Source: Gammaproteobacteria bacterium
Lineage (GTDB): Bacteria > Pseudomonadota > Gammaproteobacteria > Ga0077536
Direction of reading: 5' to 3'
DNA: 32,719 nt
Assembly: GCA_009692365.1 (NCBI GenBank)
Contig: SHZJ01000039.1
Coordinates: 1-32,719, forward strand
Under the pieces are notes generated by a model, which was not told the origin of the DNA, did no database searches, and worked only from the letters and a program-made list of their open reading frames with translations. Shown here one piece after another: positions 25,195 through 32,719 of this stretch. Both the position numbers and the translations under genes were made by a program. Each line of letters begins with the position of its first letter. Within the stretch, counting starts at the first letter, position 1.

Positions 25195-26127
25195 TTAAAT
25201 CTCGCGCACGGTGTTGCGTTTCATCGCGCCCGCCCGCCCCTCCCCACCCACGAGGTTAATCAGCGCTACTCCCAGCGCCGTAATGGCGATGCCGAGCACC
25301 TGCAACGCCTGCAAAGTCTCGCCAAATAATGCATAGCCCTCGAGGGCCACCACCGGCGGCACCAGGTAGAACAGACTCGCCACGCGCGCCGCCGCACCCC
25401 GTTTGATGAGGTGCCACAGCAGGCTGATGGCACCCAGCGACATCACGATACACAACCAGCCCAGCGCAAAGACAAAGCGTGGATGCCACTCCACCACGCC
25501 GGTTTCAAAACCGTCTGACCCCGCCCGAAAAACAATCGCCGCGCTAATGAACTGCACCAGCACGCCCACGCGGCTGTCCACGGCGGCGGTATAGCGCTTT
25601 TGGTAGAGCGTACCGAGCGTCATGGCGAGCACGCCAATGATACAGGCGACGAAACCGAACAGCGGCAAAGCACCGAGCGTCGCCGAGCGCTGCACCGTGA
25701 ACGCCAGCCCAGCAAAACCGAGCGCAAAGCCGCACCACTGCCGAGGGCTTAGGCGTTCGTCCAGCAGCGGCCCGGCGAGGATCGCCGTCAACAGCGGTTG
25801 CGCGCCCATGATGAGGGCGGCGATGCCCGTACTCGTGCCGTGGGCGATAGCAATAAACACGCCCCCGATATAGCAACCATGGAGCAGTAAACCACTGACT
25901 ATCAGGTGGCCGTAACTGCGAGTTTGGCGAGGCCACGGCGCGCGCTGCCACCACACCAGACCGCCCAGCAGCAGGGCCGCAAAACTGTAGCGATACCACA
26001 GGAAAGTCATCGGTTCGGCGTAGGGCAAACCAAACTTCGCGCCGATGAAACCGGTCGACCACAGCAGCACGAACAGCATCGGTGCCAGCCGGGCTAGGCT
26101 TAGTGGCCTCACTTTTAGGAACAGCAC
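25195..26127 (-). CDS. DMT-superfamily transporter (EamA family)
   Basis: A 310-residue membrane protein with ten predicted hydrophobic helices in two EamA repeats. The N-terminal repeat has LLWSTGFIGAKFGLPYAEPM and FLWYRYSFAALLLGGLV, the second has ASLFYLVPPVVALEGYALFGE and the closing LQVLGIAITALGVALIN. Such proteins export or import amino acids, nucleotides or other small metabolites; the substrate is not predictable. The start is GTG 26127, with GTG 26112 an alternative. It follows the CoA-transferase gene by 22 bases, so the two are likely co-transcribed. Confidence 0.92.
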   Translation of the reverse strand: MLFLKVRPLSLARLAPMLFVLLWSTGFIGAKFGLPYAEPMTFLWYRYSFAALLLGGLVWWQRAPWPRQTRSYGHLIVSGLLLHGCYIGGVFIAIAHGTSTGIAALIMGAQPLLTAILAGPLLDERLSPRQWCGFALGFAGLAFTVQRSATLGALPLFGFVACIIGVLAMTLGTLYQKRYTAAVDSRVGVLVQFISAAIVFRAGSDGFETGVVEWHPRFVFALGWLCIVMSLGAISLLWHLIKRGAAARVASLFYLVPPVVALEGYALFGETLQALQVLGIAITALGVALINLVGGEGRAGAMKRNTVREI

Positions 26128-26149
26128 CCACGCTTTGCGGCCACCCGAT

Positions 26150-27364
26150 TCAGCATTCTTTTTCGACCAGCACGCCGGCGTCTTTGAGACGCTGATATTC
26201 CGCCGCGTCCTTACCCAGCAGGCCGGTCAAGACCGACTGATTATGCTCGCCGAGCAGCGGTGCAGTTAAGTCCAAGGGCTCGGGAAAATCACTGAAGCGC
26301 AGCGGAAATCCCGGCACCTCAAAACTACCTGCCAGAGGGTCCTCGATGGTACGCACCGTGCCGCGCTCGCGCAGATGGGGTTCGTGCATGCTCTCCGCCA
26401 CCGACAGCACCGGCGCGCAGGGCACGTTGTGCGCCTCCAAGACACTGATCGCAGCCGCCGGATCGGCGAAACCCTGCAACCAAGTTTCGATGATTGTGAT
26501 GATTTCTGGGCGCCGTTCCAGCCGTTTTTGGTCGGTGTCCCAGTCTGGGTGCGCGGCCAGTTCGGGGCGACCCATCGCGGTGCAAAGGTCTTTCCAGTGG
26601 TGCAGAAAAGCCATGATGGTGATGTCGCGGCCATTGGCACGGAACACGCCAGCCGGACACACGTAAGTTAAATGCCGACCCGTGCGCTGCGGGTTGAGGC
26701 GGCCCTGGGTGCCGCTATACATGATGACGTTTACTTCATGGCAGTGGTAGTAAACATCCAGCAGCCCGACATCCAAATGTTGACCGCGACCGGTGCGATC
26801 GCGGTAGCGCAGCGCGGCCAGAATGGCCAGCGCGGCGTGCACGCCGGTGCTGACATCGCCTAGCCCCAGCAGCGGAATGAACGGTGGCTGGTTGGGGTCG
26901 CCGATCATCGAGGTAACCCCGGCGTAGGCCTGCGCGATGTAGTCGTACCCGGGCTTCGCCGACAGCGGCCCGGTTTGACCGAGGGCCGAAATGGAACACA
27001 GGATCATGCCGGGCTTCATGGCTTGCAGGGCTTCAAAACCCATGCCCATTCGCTTGATGACACCCGGCTTAAAATTCTCCACCACCACATCCACGTGCGG
27101 CACCATTTCGTGGACCAAGGCGAGGCCTTCGGGCTTGCGCAGGTCGATGCACACGCTTTGTTTGCCGCGGTTCTGCTGCACGTAATACAGGCTGCGCTCG
27201 TTGTCGCGATATTTGCCCGTATACCGGGTGAGTTCGCCGCCCGGGCCGGGCTCTATTTTGATGACTTCGGCGCCCATCTCAACGAGCATTCGGGTGCAGG
27301 CGGGACCCGCCAGCGCGCGCGTGAGATCGAGAATTTTAAGTCCAGCTAGCATTGGTTCCTGCAT
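26150..27364 (-). CDS. CaiB/BaiF family (class III) CoA-transferase
   Basis: A 404-residue acyl-CoA transferase that moves CoA between carboxylic acids through an aspartyl-CoA intermediate. The family opening GLKILDLTRALAGPACTRML is followed by GAEVIKIEPGPGGELTR, NRGKQSVCIDLRKPEG, and VVENFKPGVIKRMGMGFEAL. The catalytic Asp170 lies in LLGLGDVSTGVHAAL, and GYDYIAQAYAGVTSMIGDP precedes it. ATG 27364 is used (AGAGG upstream); ATG 27352, preceded by AGGA, is equally plausible. The acids are unknown; with the nearby short-chain dehydrogenase and thioesterase it may serve carboxylic acid degradation. Confidence 0.94.
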   Translation of the reverse strand: MQEPMLAGLKILDLTRALAGPACTRMLVEMGAEVIKIEPGPGGELTRYTGKYRDNERSLYYVQQNRGKQSVCIDLRKPEGLALVHEMVPHVDVVVENFKPGVIKRMGMGFEALQAMKPGMILCSISALGQTGPLSAKPGYDYIAQAYAGVTSMIGDPNQPPFIPLLGLGDVSTGVHAALAILAALRYRDRTGRGQHLDVGLLDVYYHCHEVNVIMYSGTQGRLNPQRTGRHLTYVCPAGVFRANGRDITIMAFLHHWKDLCTAMGRPELAAHPDWDTDQKRLERRPEIITIIETWLQGFADPAAAISVLEAHNVPCAPVLSVAESMHEPHLRERGTVRTIEDPLAGSFEVPGFPLRFSDFPEPLDLTAPLLGEHNQSVLTGLLGKDAAEYQRLKDAGVLVEKEC

Positions 27365-27435
27365 GGGGGAGGCCTCTTATTGCCGGCGGCGGGGAGTGTC
27401 CGAGTATAACCACGCGGCTCGACCCACGCCCACTG

Positions 27436-28446
27436 TTAGGCGCCGGGATAACCCTCGCCGGGCGGCCATTGCTTGAGCACCGCATTGCACAATTCGCGCG
27501 CGTTGCTAAAGCGCCGCACATAGGTGTATTCCCGCGCGTACTGCACAATTTTTTTCGCCAAGCGCAGGTACGGGCGGGCCGACAGAAAATGCGCCAGTGC
27601 GGTGTGTGCGTGCCGAATGGCCAGCACTTTGCGCGCGTTGCCGACCGTGATCTGGGCGACTTCCGCCGCGTCTGGCGGCGTCACCGATTTCAGCAGCACT
27701 ACCCGAATATGCTGCGTGCTGCCGGGGGTCGCCAGTTTCAACAGCGTAAAGCCGCACTGGGCCGCCAACGCGGTCAGCGTCGCGGGGTTGTACCAGTACA
27801 GATGGCCCAGATGAAAAATTTTGCCGGGGGCGTGATAGACGGCCTCGATGTTAGGCACTTCCATGAGGATTCGGCCACCGGCACGCAACAATAAGTGCAT
27901 ATGCGCCAGCGCGGCGCGGGGCTCGGGGAGGTGTTCAAAGACATGATTGATGGTGATGAGGTCGTAGTGATCGCGCTCCGTGACGTCCAGCAGAAAGCCG
28001 GTGCGAATACTCGCCAGCCCTAATTGCCAACGCGCAAACTCCGCGTAGTGCTCGTTGGGTTCGATGCCGTCCGATGCGATGCCCTGCGCGTGCAAAACAT
28101 AGGAGAAAAACCCCGCGCCAGCGCCGATGTCCAACACCCGCATGCCCGCGTGGTAATACGGCAGAAAATCGCTGACCCGCGCACAGGCACGCAGGGTTTC
28201 TCGATACAGGTGTTTGGGTTTGGGCTGAAACGATTTTTTATATTGCTGGCGATATTGCGCCGAATAAAACCGCTCGAGACTATCGTTGGACGGTCGAGGA
28301 TCGACCCAGACCAAGCCACACGTGTGGCACAGCACATTCTCTAAGGGTTGGGCGTGGCGGTCGCGCACTGCCAGCACCGTAATGTCCTGCCCGGCGCACA
28401 GCGCACAGGGAATCACGGCAGTCGTTCGGCGAGTTGGCGCTGACAT
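27436..28446 (-). CDS. Class I methyltransferase with N-terminal Cys-rich motif
   Basis: A 336-residue protein. The N-terminus has two Cys pairs, CALCAGQD and CHTCGLVWVDPRPS (about 15 and 40), likely a small metal-binding module, as in sugar C-methyltransferases and related proteins. The SAM domain follows: VLDIGAGAGFFSYVLHAQG, a conserved acidic residue in SDGIEPNE, then LITINHVFEHLPEPRAALA and LLRAGGRILMEVPNIEA. The C-terminal quarter is basic and helical (RPYLRLAKKIVQYAREYTYV). The ATG at 28446 is preferred to a TTG at 28473. Domain layout resembles methyltransferases of polysaccharide or deoxysugar pathways, but it lies outside the glycan locus here. Substrate unknown. Confidence 0.85.
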   Translation of the reverse strand: MSAPTRRTTAVIPCALCAGQDITVLAVRDRHAQPLENVLCHTCGLVWVDPRPSNDSLERFYSAQYRQQYKKSFQPKPKHLYRETLRACARVSDFLPYYHAGMRVLDIGAGAGFFSYVLHAQGIASDGIEPNEHYAEFARWQLGLASIRTGFLLDVTERDHYDLITINHVFEHLPEPRAALAHMHLLLRAGGRILMEVPNIEAVYHAPGKIFHLGHLYWYNPATLTALAAQCGFTLLKLATPGSTQHIRVVLLKSVTPPDAAEVAQITVGNARKVLAIRHAHTALAHFLSARPYLRLAKKIVQYAREYTYVRRFSNARELCNAVLKQWPPGEGYPGA

Positions 28447-28631
28447 GGCGGTCGACTTTTCCCAGTTGGACAAAGCGTGGCCAAGTAGACCACCGGGCGA
28501 TCGTGTCTTGCGGCCGCGCGCGCGTCCAGTGCCGTGTACTTCCGTGGCGTCCAGCGATGGCTGATGATGAGCGGCCCAGCCGACCCTCGCCAGGCGGCGA
28601 CGCTAAATTAAAACACTCAAAGGGAGCCGCA

Positions 28632-29411
28632 ATGGAACGCAACACGAAATTAAATCGCAGCATTAAGGGCCGCCGAGCGCTAGTCACGGGGGCCGCCAGC
28701 GGGATGGGTAGAGCCACCGCCCTGCTCTTTGCCGACGAAGGCGCGCATGTCGCGGTCACCGACCTCGACCCCCTCAAGGTACAGGCCGTAGTCGACCAAA
28801 TCATCGCCGCCGGCGGTAGCGCGGTGGGTCACCGATTAGACGTCACCAACGCCAGCGAGCGCCGTGCGGTGGTGGCGGATATGGTCGCCCGTTGGGGTGG
28901 CATCGATATCCTGGTCAACAACGCCGGGATCGCGCTGGAAACCACCATCGATGCCCCCGATTTCGAGGAGCGCTGGCGGCGCACTTTCGATGTGCTGATC
29001 ACCGCCCAAGCGCTGTTAATCCGCGACTGCCTGCCGCAGCTACTCCAGAGCGACGCCCCGCGCATCGTCAATATCGCCTCCACCGAAGGGCTAGGCGCCA
29101 CCAAAGGTATCAGCCCGTATACCGCCGCGAAAACCGGGGTTATTGGGCTCACCCGTTCCTTGGCCGTGGAACTGGGTACGCGCGGGATCACGGTGAACTG
29201 CATCTGCCCGGGGCCTATCAACACCGGCATGACCGCTGAAATTTCCGCTGACGCCAAAAAAGAATTCGCCCGCCGACGGGTAGCGCTGCGGCGCTACGGT
29301 GAGCCCGAAGAGGTGGCGCAGATGACCTTGAGCCTGGTGCTGCCGGCGGCCTCGTTTGTCACGGGCGTTGCCTTGCCCGTGGACGGTGGACTGACAATAC
29401 GCAACGCCTAG
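28632..29411 (+). CDS. Short-chain dehydrogenase/reductase (classical SDR)
   Basis: A 259-residue classical SDR, a cytoplasmic NAD(P)-dependent oxidoreductase. The cofactor motif TGAASGMG is at 19-26, NNAG at 96-99, catalytic Ser150 in VNIASTEG, Tyr163 and Lys167 in SPYTAAKTG, and the C-terminal PINTGM and FVTGVALPVDGG blocks are typical of FabG-like enzymes. Asp44-Asp46 after strand 2 (TDLDP) favours NAD over NADP. GGGAG six bases before ATG 28632 fixes the start; the longer open frame is not coding-like. It runs rightward, divergent from the methyltransferase with a 185-base gap. The substrate may be a hydroxyacyl compound or alcohol; this is not decided by sequence. Confidence 0.92.
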   Translation: MERNTKLNRSIKGRRALVTGAASGMGRATALLFADEGAHVAVTDLDPLKVQAVVDQIIAAGGSAVGHRLDVTNASERRAVVADMVARWGGIDILVNNAGIALETTIDAPDFEERWRRTFDVLITAQALLIRDCLPQLLQSDAPRIVNIASTEGLGATKGISPYTAAKTGVIGLTRSLAVELGTRGITVNCICPGPINTGMTAEISADAKKEFARRRVALRRYGEPEEVAQMTLSLVLPAASFVTGVALPVDGGLTIRNA

Positions 29412-29778
29412 GCGCGGGCGCACGGCGGCTGTGCGTGCGCCCACACGCCGGGGGGCGGCAGCGAGCGGCGGGTGCGCTCGACGGGGCGCCGCCCTAGCAA
29501 CGCGACCGTGGCCTGCGGCCGCAGCGCCCGCCGCCCGTGCCAGCCCGAGCTCGGGGCGGCGTCTGCGGGGGGGTGAGGTGCATCGGCGCGTCCCCGCCGG
29601 GGGGGGCAGGCTCGTGCTGAGCGCGTAGCAGAGGCCGCGCTAAGCGCGGCGGCCGGGCAAGACGATGGTCGGGTGGCTGGGTGTTGTGGGGGGGGCCGGC
29701 GCGCAGCTGCGTCGGGTCGTGGCGGTGTGGGGTGTCGGGGTGTCGGGGCTGGACTCGACCACCCGTCCTGGCCGGACT
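29412..29778. other. GC-rich intergenic region with hairpins, no gene seen
   Basis: This gap lies between convergent genes. Just after the dehydrogenase stop is a stem GGGCGCAC (29416-29423) / GTGCGCCC (29435-29442) with an 11-base loop and no T-run, a possible transcription end. Another stem, GGCCGCGC-TAA-GCGCGG (29633-29649), lies further on. Open frames here consist of Pro, Arg, Ala and Gly and have no start signals. Confidence 0.5.
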
Positions 29779-30441
29779 TCAGCTTTTTCGCAAGCCATAC
29801 ACGCAACTGTCCAGCGCGGTGACGCCACGGGCGCGAAAGCGCGGCTCGAGGTCGAGGATGTCCTCGCTGAGCCAACCCTCGATGGTATAGCCAGCACCAA
29901 ACAGCGCGTGCACTTCTGCCGCTGGCACCGCAAACGGCGGCCCGGACATTTCAGCTTGGGCATAGTCCAGCACCATCAGCAGGATTTGGGTGCCGCTTTG
30001 GCACAGCCGGGCTAGGTGCGCGGCATAGCGCTGGCGCAGCGGTGCGGGTAGCGCCACCAACGCGCCGCGGTCCCACACGGCCGCAAACGGGCCCAGCGCG
30101 GCGGGTGCCAAAGCGAAAAAATCGCCCACCCGATAATCGATGCCCGGCGCGGTATAGCGCACAAAACCTGGGCTTTCGTGGCGCTGTGGGCTTAGCCCGG
30201 CCTCGTCGAAAAAAGCCCCGGCGGCGGTTTCGCACAATTCCACCGCCACTACCGCATGTCCCTGATCGCGCAGCCAAAGCAGGTCCAGGCTCTTGCCCGC
30301 CAGCGGCACCAAAACCCGGCTTGCTGCCGGCAGCGCCAGCCGCGGCCAGCAGTCGATGAGGCGCGGGTTGACCATCGGCAGATGGAAGCCAATTTCGTTG
30401 TTCGCCCAACGCTCGCGCCAAAAAGCCGGTTCCACGGGCAA
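29779..30441 (-). CDS. tpm: Thiopurine S-methyltransferase family protein
   Basis: A 220-residue SAM methyltransferase of the TPMT family; bacterial members methylate thiopurines, selenium or tellurium compounds and other thiols. The N-terminus EPAFWRERWANNEIGFHLP and the block VLVPLAGKSLDLLWLRDQGH (SAM site) are diagnostic, as are AVWDRGALVALPAPLRQRYA and LLMVLDYAQAEMSGPPF. Length equals the usual 215-220. The start is TTG 30441, or GTG 30435 (Val3); both sit immediately after the thioesterase stop (30443-30445), so translation is probably coupled. The physiological substrate is not known. Confidence 0.93.
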   Translation of the reverse strand: MPVEPAFWRERWANNEIGFHLPMVNPRLIDCWPRLALPAASRVLVPLAGKSLDLLWLRDQGHAVVAVELCETAAGAFFDEAGLSPQRHESPGFVRYTAPGIDYRVGDFFALAPAALGPFAAVWDRGALVALPAPLRQRYAAHLARLCQSGTQILLMVLDYAQAEMSGPPFAVPAAEVHALFGAGYTIEGWLSEDILDLEPRFRARGVTALDSCVYGLRKS

Positions 30442-30442
30442 T

Positions 30443-30898
30443 TTACTCGCGCAGGATCAGGCAGGTCACGGTGGCTTGCGCGTAGAGCTTGCCGGTAGCG
30501 TCACGCAAGGTGCCGTCCGCCACCCCCAATCGGCGCGAGAGGTTGGTGGTCGTGGCCTCCGCGATGAGCTCCAACGCCACGGGCACCGGGCGCAAATATT
30601 TCACGTGCAAATCGATGGTAGTGGCGTGGACGCCCGCCGCGAGCGTGGTGTGGATCGCGCACGCCGTGACGGAATCCAGCACCGTCGCGGCAAAGCCACC
30701 GTGCACGGGCCCCGCCGGATTCGTGTGGTGGGGGTCAGCGCGCGCGATGAACTTGGCATAGCCGGGTGCGGCCGCCACACAGCGCATCGGGATCACGCCA
30801 TGCATGCCCGAGTGGGGCGTGGTACCCGCTATCATGGCCTGCACATATTCAACACCGGTCATCTCGCTCCAGGGTGGCAGCACGGGTTCATGGCTCAT
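30443..30898 (-). CDS. PaaI-type hotdog-fold thioesterase
   Basis: A 151-residue acyl-CoA thioesterase of the hotdog fold. The catalytic block is NPAGPVHGGFAATVLDSVTA, with the HGG motif at 66-68 and the acidic residue Asp75; it continues with TIDLHVKYLRPVP, the central strands, and DATGKLYAQATVTCLI at the end. Start ATG 30898. Family members hydrolyse phenylacetyl-CoA derivatives or other acyl-CoAs; the substrate is not determined. It precedes tpm by a one-base gap and likely shares its transcript. Confidence 0.9.
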   Translation of the reverse strand: MSHEPVLPPWSEMTGVEYVQAMIAGTTPHSGMHGVIPMRCVAAAPGYAKFIARADPHHTNPAGPVHGGFAATVLDSVTACAIHTTLAAGVHATTIDLHVKYLRPVPVALELIAEATTTNLSRRLGVADGTLRDATGKLYAQATVTCLILRE

Positions 30899-30948
30899 GG
30901 CGGGCGCTCAGAAAAACCTCAGACGGCCGCCCGCGTGGGTCACGCCCC

Positions 30949-31458
30949 TCATTGCAGCGTGCCCGGAAGGGCCGTGCCGGACGTGACCGCGGGCGGCAGC
31001 CACGCCGTAAAGCTGCTGGGCCACTGCGGCGGAACCTCAACCAGCGCCGCGCCCGCCCCGCGCTGCACCAGCTCCGCAAAAATTTCGGCGGCGTCGCCCC
31101 GCGGCACCCGTGCGGCCAGTTGGTTGGAGTCCGAGTTCCACACGAGGCCGGCGCGCCCGCTCACCTGCGCCAGTGGCGTGTAGCGCGACAACACAAAGAA
31201 TAACGGCCCCTCCTGCTGCAGTGGGTCGGCGCTACGCAGCAGTTGCAGGGTGTCTTCGTAGTGCGCGCCCAGCAGGGTGTGCAGCCGCTGCTGGACCCTG
31301 GGCTGCGCAAAAAGATTGACTTGATTCGGATCGAAGCCCACGAGGGGTTTTAACAACGCCCACATCAGGTCCCGCGGCGAGGGCAGCACCAGTAGGGGCA
31401 CCGCGCAGGCGCGCAACAACCCTGCTGGCAAGAGCACGGCCGCGGCGCGCGCGCGCAA
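30949..31458 (-). CDS. Secreted or membrane-anchored protein of unknown function
   Basis: A 169-codon frame with a hydrophobic N-terminus (AAAVLLPAGLLRACAVPLLVL) that could be a signal peptide or anchor. The rest contains LMWALLKPLVGFDPNQVNLF, RLHTLLGAHYEDTLQLLR and FVLSRYTPLAQVSGRAGLVW, then ends with a proline-rich part. The start is TTG 31458 or GTG 31437; neither has a clear ribosome binding site. It starts five bases after the cupin gene stop, which supports a real, co-transcribed gene. I do not recognise a family. Confidence 0.72.
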   Translation of the reverse strand: MRARAAAVLLPAGLLRACAVPLLVLPSPRDLMWALLKPLVGFDPNQVNLFAQPRVQQRLHTLLGAHYEDTLQLLRSADPLQQEGPLFFVLSRYTPLAQVSGRAGLVWNSDSNQLAARVPRGDAAEIFAELVQRGAGAALVEVPPQWPSSFTAWLPPAVTSGTALPGTLQ

Positions 31459-31463
31459 GACCC

Positions 31464-31937
31464 TCAGCCTTTTAACTTACCGGTAACGAAGTCATCGATG
31501 GTCGCCGTGACAATCACCTTGCCCTTGTTGTCGAGCACATCGAACAATTTACCGTCTACTGCCTGCACGCTGAAAAACACCACTGCGCCCTGCGGGCCGC
31601 CATATTCCATATGGATATCGCCGCCGGCATTCTGCGCGAAATGTCCGACTTGACGCACCTTGTGGACCGTTTCGGTGGCGCTGGTTTCCACCACGTGATG
31701 CTCACCTTCCAACACCAACAGGGTGGTTGGCCCCAGATGCCGGTGGTAGTGGCAGTAGGAATTAGGTTCCCACTTGGAGAGAAAATCGATGCGGCCGAGT
31801 TCAGGCTGCACCGCCAGCACCGCCACCCAGTAATCGATGGGGTACTCGAATCGCGGCGTACCGAGGATGCGCTGCCATTCGATCGACTCGGTCTTGTACG
31901 CCGACGCGAAGGCGCTGGGATTAACTGCGACGTTCAT
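31464..31937 (-). CDS. Cupin-fold protein
   Basis: A 157-residue protein with a single cupin barrel. The metal-site motif YCHYHRHLGPTTLLVLEGEH gives His63, His65, His67 and Glu77 or Glu79; the second cupin motif near VGHFAQNAGGDIHMEYG supplies another His (His109). An N-terminal part with WQRILGTPRFEYPIDYW resembles ChrR-like or acetylacetone-dioxygenase-like cupins, as far as I can judge. It is likely a metal-binding enzyme or sensor; the reaction is unknown. ATG 31937 has AGAGG eight bases upstream. It opens a leftward set (31937 down to 29779) of four genes. Confidence 0.88.
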   Translation of the reverse strand: MNVAVNPSAFASAYKTESIEWQRILGTPRFEYPIDYWVAVLAVQPELGRIDFLSKWEPNSYCHYHRHLGPTTLLVLEGEHHVVETSATETVHKVRQVGHFAQNAGGDIHMEYGGPQGAVVFFSVQAVDGKLFDVLDNKGKVIVTATIDDFVTGKLKG

Positions 31938-32589
31938 GCGAACTGCCTCTGGAGTTTAACGGATGAACCCGATTGTCCACCCTCCCGCCTCGTCTCCGCA
32001 ATCGCTTGCGGCGGATCTCCTGGAGCGGGTGTGTCCGGTCGCGGCACGCGGGGTAGAGACGCCGCGCGCGACGCACCAACCGCGCTGGCCACAGGCCGGC
32101 AACACGGGGCGCCGGGGGTCGCGCCGCCAGCCCGCGGTGCGCGGTCTGCTCCGGGGAGCGGTACGACCGGGCGGGCACTGCCCCCCACGGCTGGCAGTCG
32201 GTTGGCGGTGTCACTGGAGCTGGTTCAATTTAATTGACGTTAAGTAGCGTTAACGGCTCGCGCCGGCGGCAACCCGACAGGGTGTGCGCGCAGGGGCCCG
32301 CGGCCGGGACAGGCGAGTAAATTTCACCCCGAGGGGCCCTCCGCCAAGCACGCCGCGAGCCCCGAACCGCAGCATAGCAGCGCCGGAGCGAGCGCCGAGC
32401 AGGACGTCCCGACTACCCGTAGGTTGCCGGTGCGGCGCCCGCAGACCGCCCACCGGAGTGAGTGCGAAACCTCCAAAAACTCGCTAGAAGTGTCCTCATC
32501 ACCTTGTTTTAAAGAAATATTTGACCGAGGCTTAAAGCCCATCAGCAAGTTTCAGAGGCCCGGCGCCTGGGGCAGCTGCGAGGGTCAAA
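31938..32589. other. Long non-coding stretch with an AT-rich palindrome
   Basis: No convincing gene is seen. Upstream of the cupin start there must be a promoter but no clear pair of boxes was found. A perfect 13-base palindrome TCAATTTAATTGA lies at 32225-32237, followed by two GTTAA direct repeats (32239-32252), an AT-rich spot in GC-rich DNA. A second AT-rich spot (about 32505-32530) precedes the terminal repeats. Short open frames here have no motifs. Confidence 0.45.
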
Positions 32590-32696
32590 TCAATCGGGGA
32601 CAAATCAATCGGGGACACCCATCAATCAATCAAATCAATCGGGGACACCCATCAATCAATCGAGGACACCCATCAATCATCAATCAATCGAGGACA
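32590..32696. repeat. Irregular array of TCAATCGRGGACA repeats
   Basis: Five copies of TCAATCGGGGACA or TCAATCGAGGACA occur at 32590, 32605, 32635, 32656 and 32684, all in the same orientation, with irregular spacing (15, 30, 21 and 28 bases). Four are followed by CCCATC and separated by TCAATCAA-like filler; ATCAATC units fill the gaps. The array continues in degenerate form to the window end. The spacing and short unit rule out CRISPR. It resembles intergenic repeats next to REP-associated transposase genes in gammaproteobacteria, but that link is from memory. Confidence 0.85.
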
Positions 32697-32719
32697 CCCA
32701 TCGAATCAATCGAATCAGC

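Noticed and set aside
32250..32548. Leftward short frames in the right-end gap
   Set aside because: No motif or ribosome binding site; they do not continue into any recognisable family.
32590..32719. CRISPR array
   Set aside because: Units are about 13 bases, spacers are short, irregular and themselves repetitive, and no cas gene is present.
1..32719. tRNA, rRNA, insertion sequences, toxin-antitoxin or restriction-modification systems
   Set aside because: No cloverleaf, rRNA core sequence, transposase motif, or paired toxin/antitoxin or restriction genes were recognised by eye; a short tRNA could still be missed without a covariance search.

Overview
The window is about 32.7 kb of GC-rich bacterial DNA. 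It fits a gammaproteobacterium or close relative: a complete System I cytochrome c maturation operon in ccmABCDEFGHI order, surface-polysaccharide genes resembling the Pseudomonas wbp set, frequent GTG/TTG starts, and many 1-4 base overlaps between genes. No rRNA, tRNA, phage, insertion sequence or CRISPR array was recognised, so the taxonomic call is an inference.

Positions 1-13854 hold a surface glycan (O-antigen or capsule type) locus. One leftward operon (7756 down to 1) encodes three family-4-type glycosyltransferases, an AsnB-type amidotransferase, a sugar-nucleotide epimerase/reductase and the start of a polyprenyl-phosphate sugar-1-phosphate transferase that runs off the left edge. 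A rightward methyltransferase (7869-8693) separates it from a second leftward operon (13854 down to 9058). That operon makes sugar precursors: a UDP-glucuronate 4-epimerase, a TviB/WbpO-type UDP-HexNAc dehydrogenase, a UDP-glucose dehydrogenase and a WbpE-type aminotransferase. Together they predict a glycan rich in uronic acids, some amidated or amino-substituted, built on an undecaprenyl-linked N-acetyl sugar.

Positions 14035-21355 hold a rightward operon with a good sigma70-like promoter, a small protein of unknown function, then ccmA to ccmI with nearly every junction overlapping. It exports and handles heme and ligates it to CXXCH apocytochromes. One possible client lies in the window: a quinoprotein dehydrogenase (23252-25108) with its own N-terminal cytochrome c domain.

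Positions 21457-32719 are a looser metabolic region. Leftward genes are a small lipoprotein, a secreted thermonuclease-like protein, a methyltransferase, the quinoprotein, an EamA transporter, a CaiB/BaiF CoA-transferase and a second methyltransferase with a Cys-rich N-terminus. A rightward short-chain dehydrogenase follows. Then come leftward thiopurine methyltransferase, PaaI-type thioesterase, an unknown secreted protein and a cupin. The last 780 bases hold no convincing gene and end in an irregular array of TCAATCGRGGACA repeats.

No clearly novel defence or mobile system was seen. The items most worth a second look are the amidated-uronate glycan locus, the unknown protein heading the ccm operon, the duplicated 3' end of the asparagine-synthase-like gene, and the terminal repeat array.
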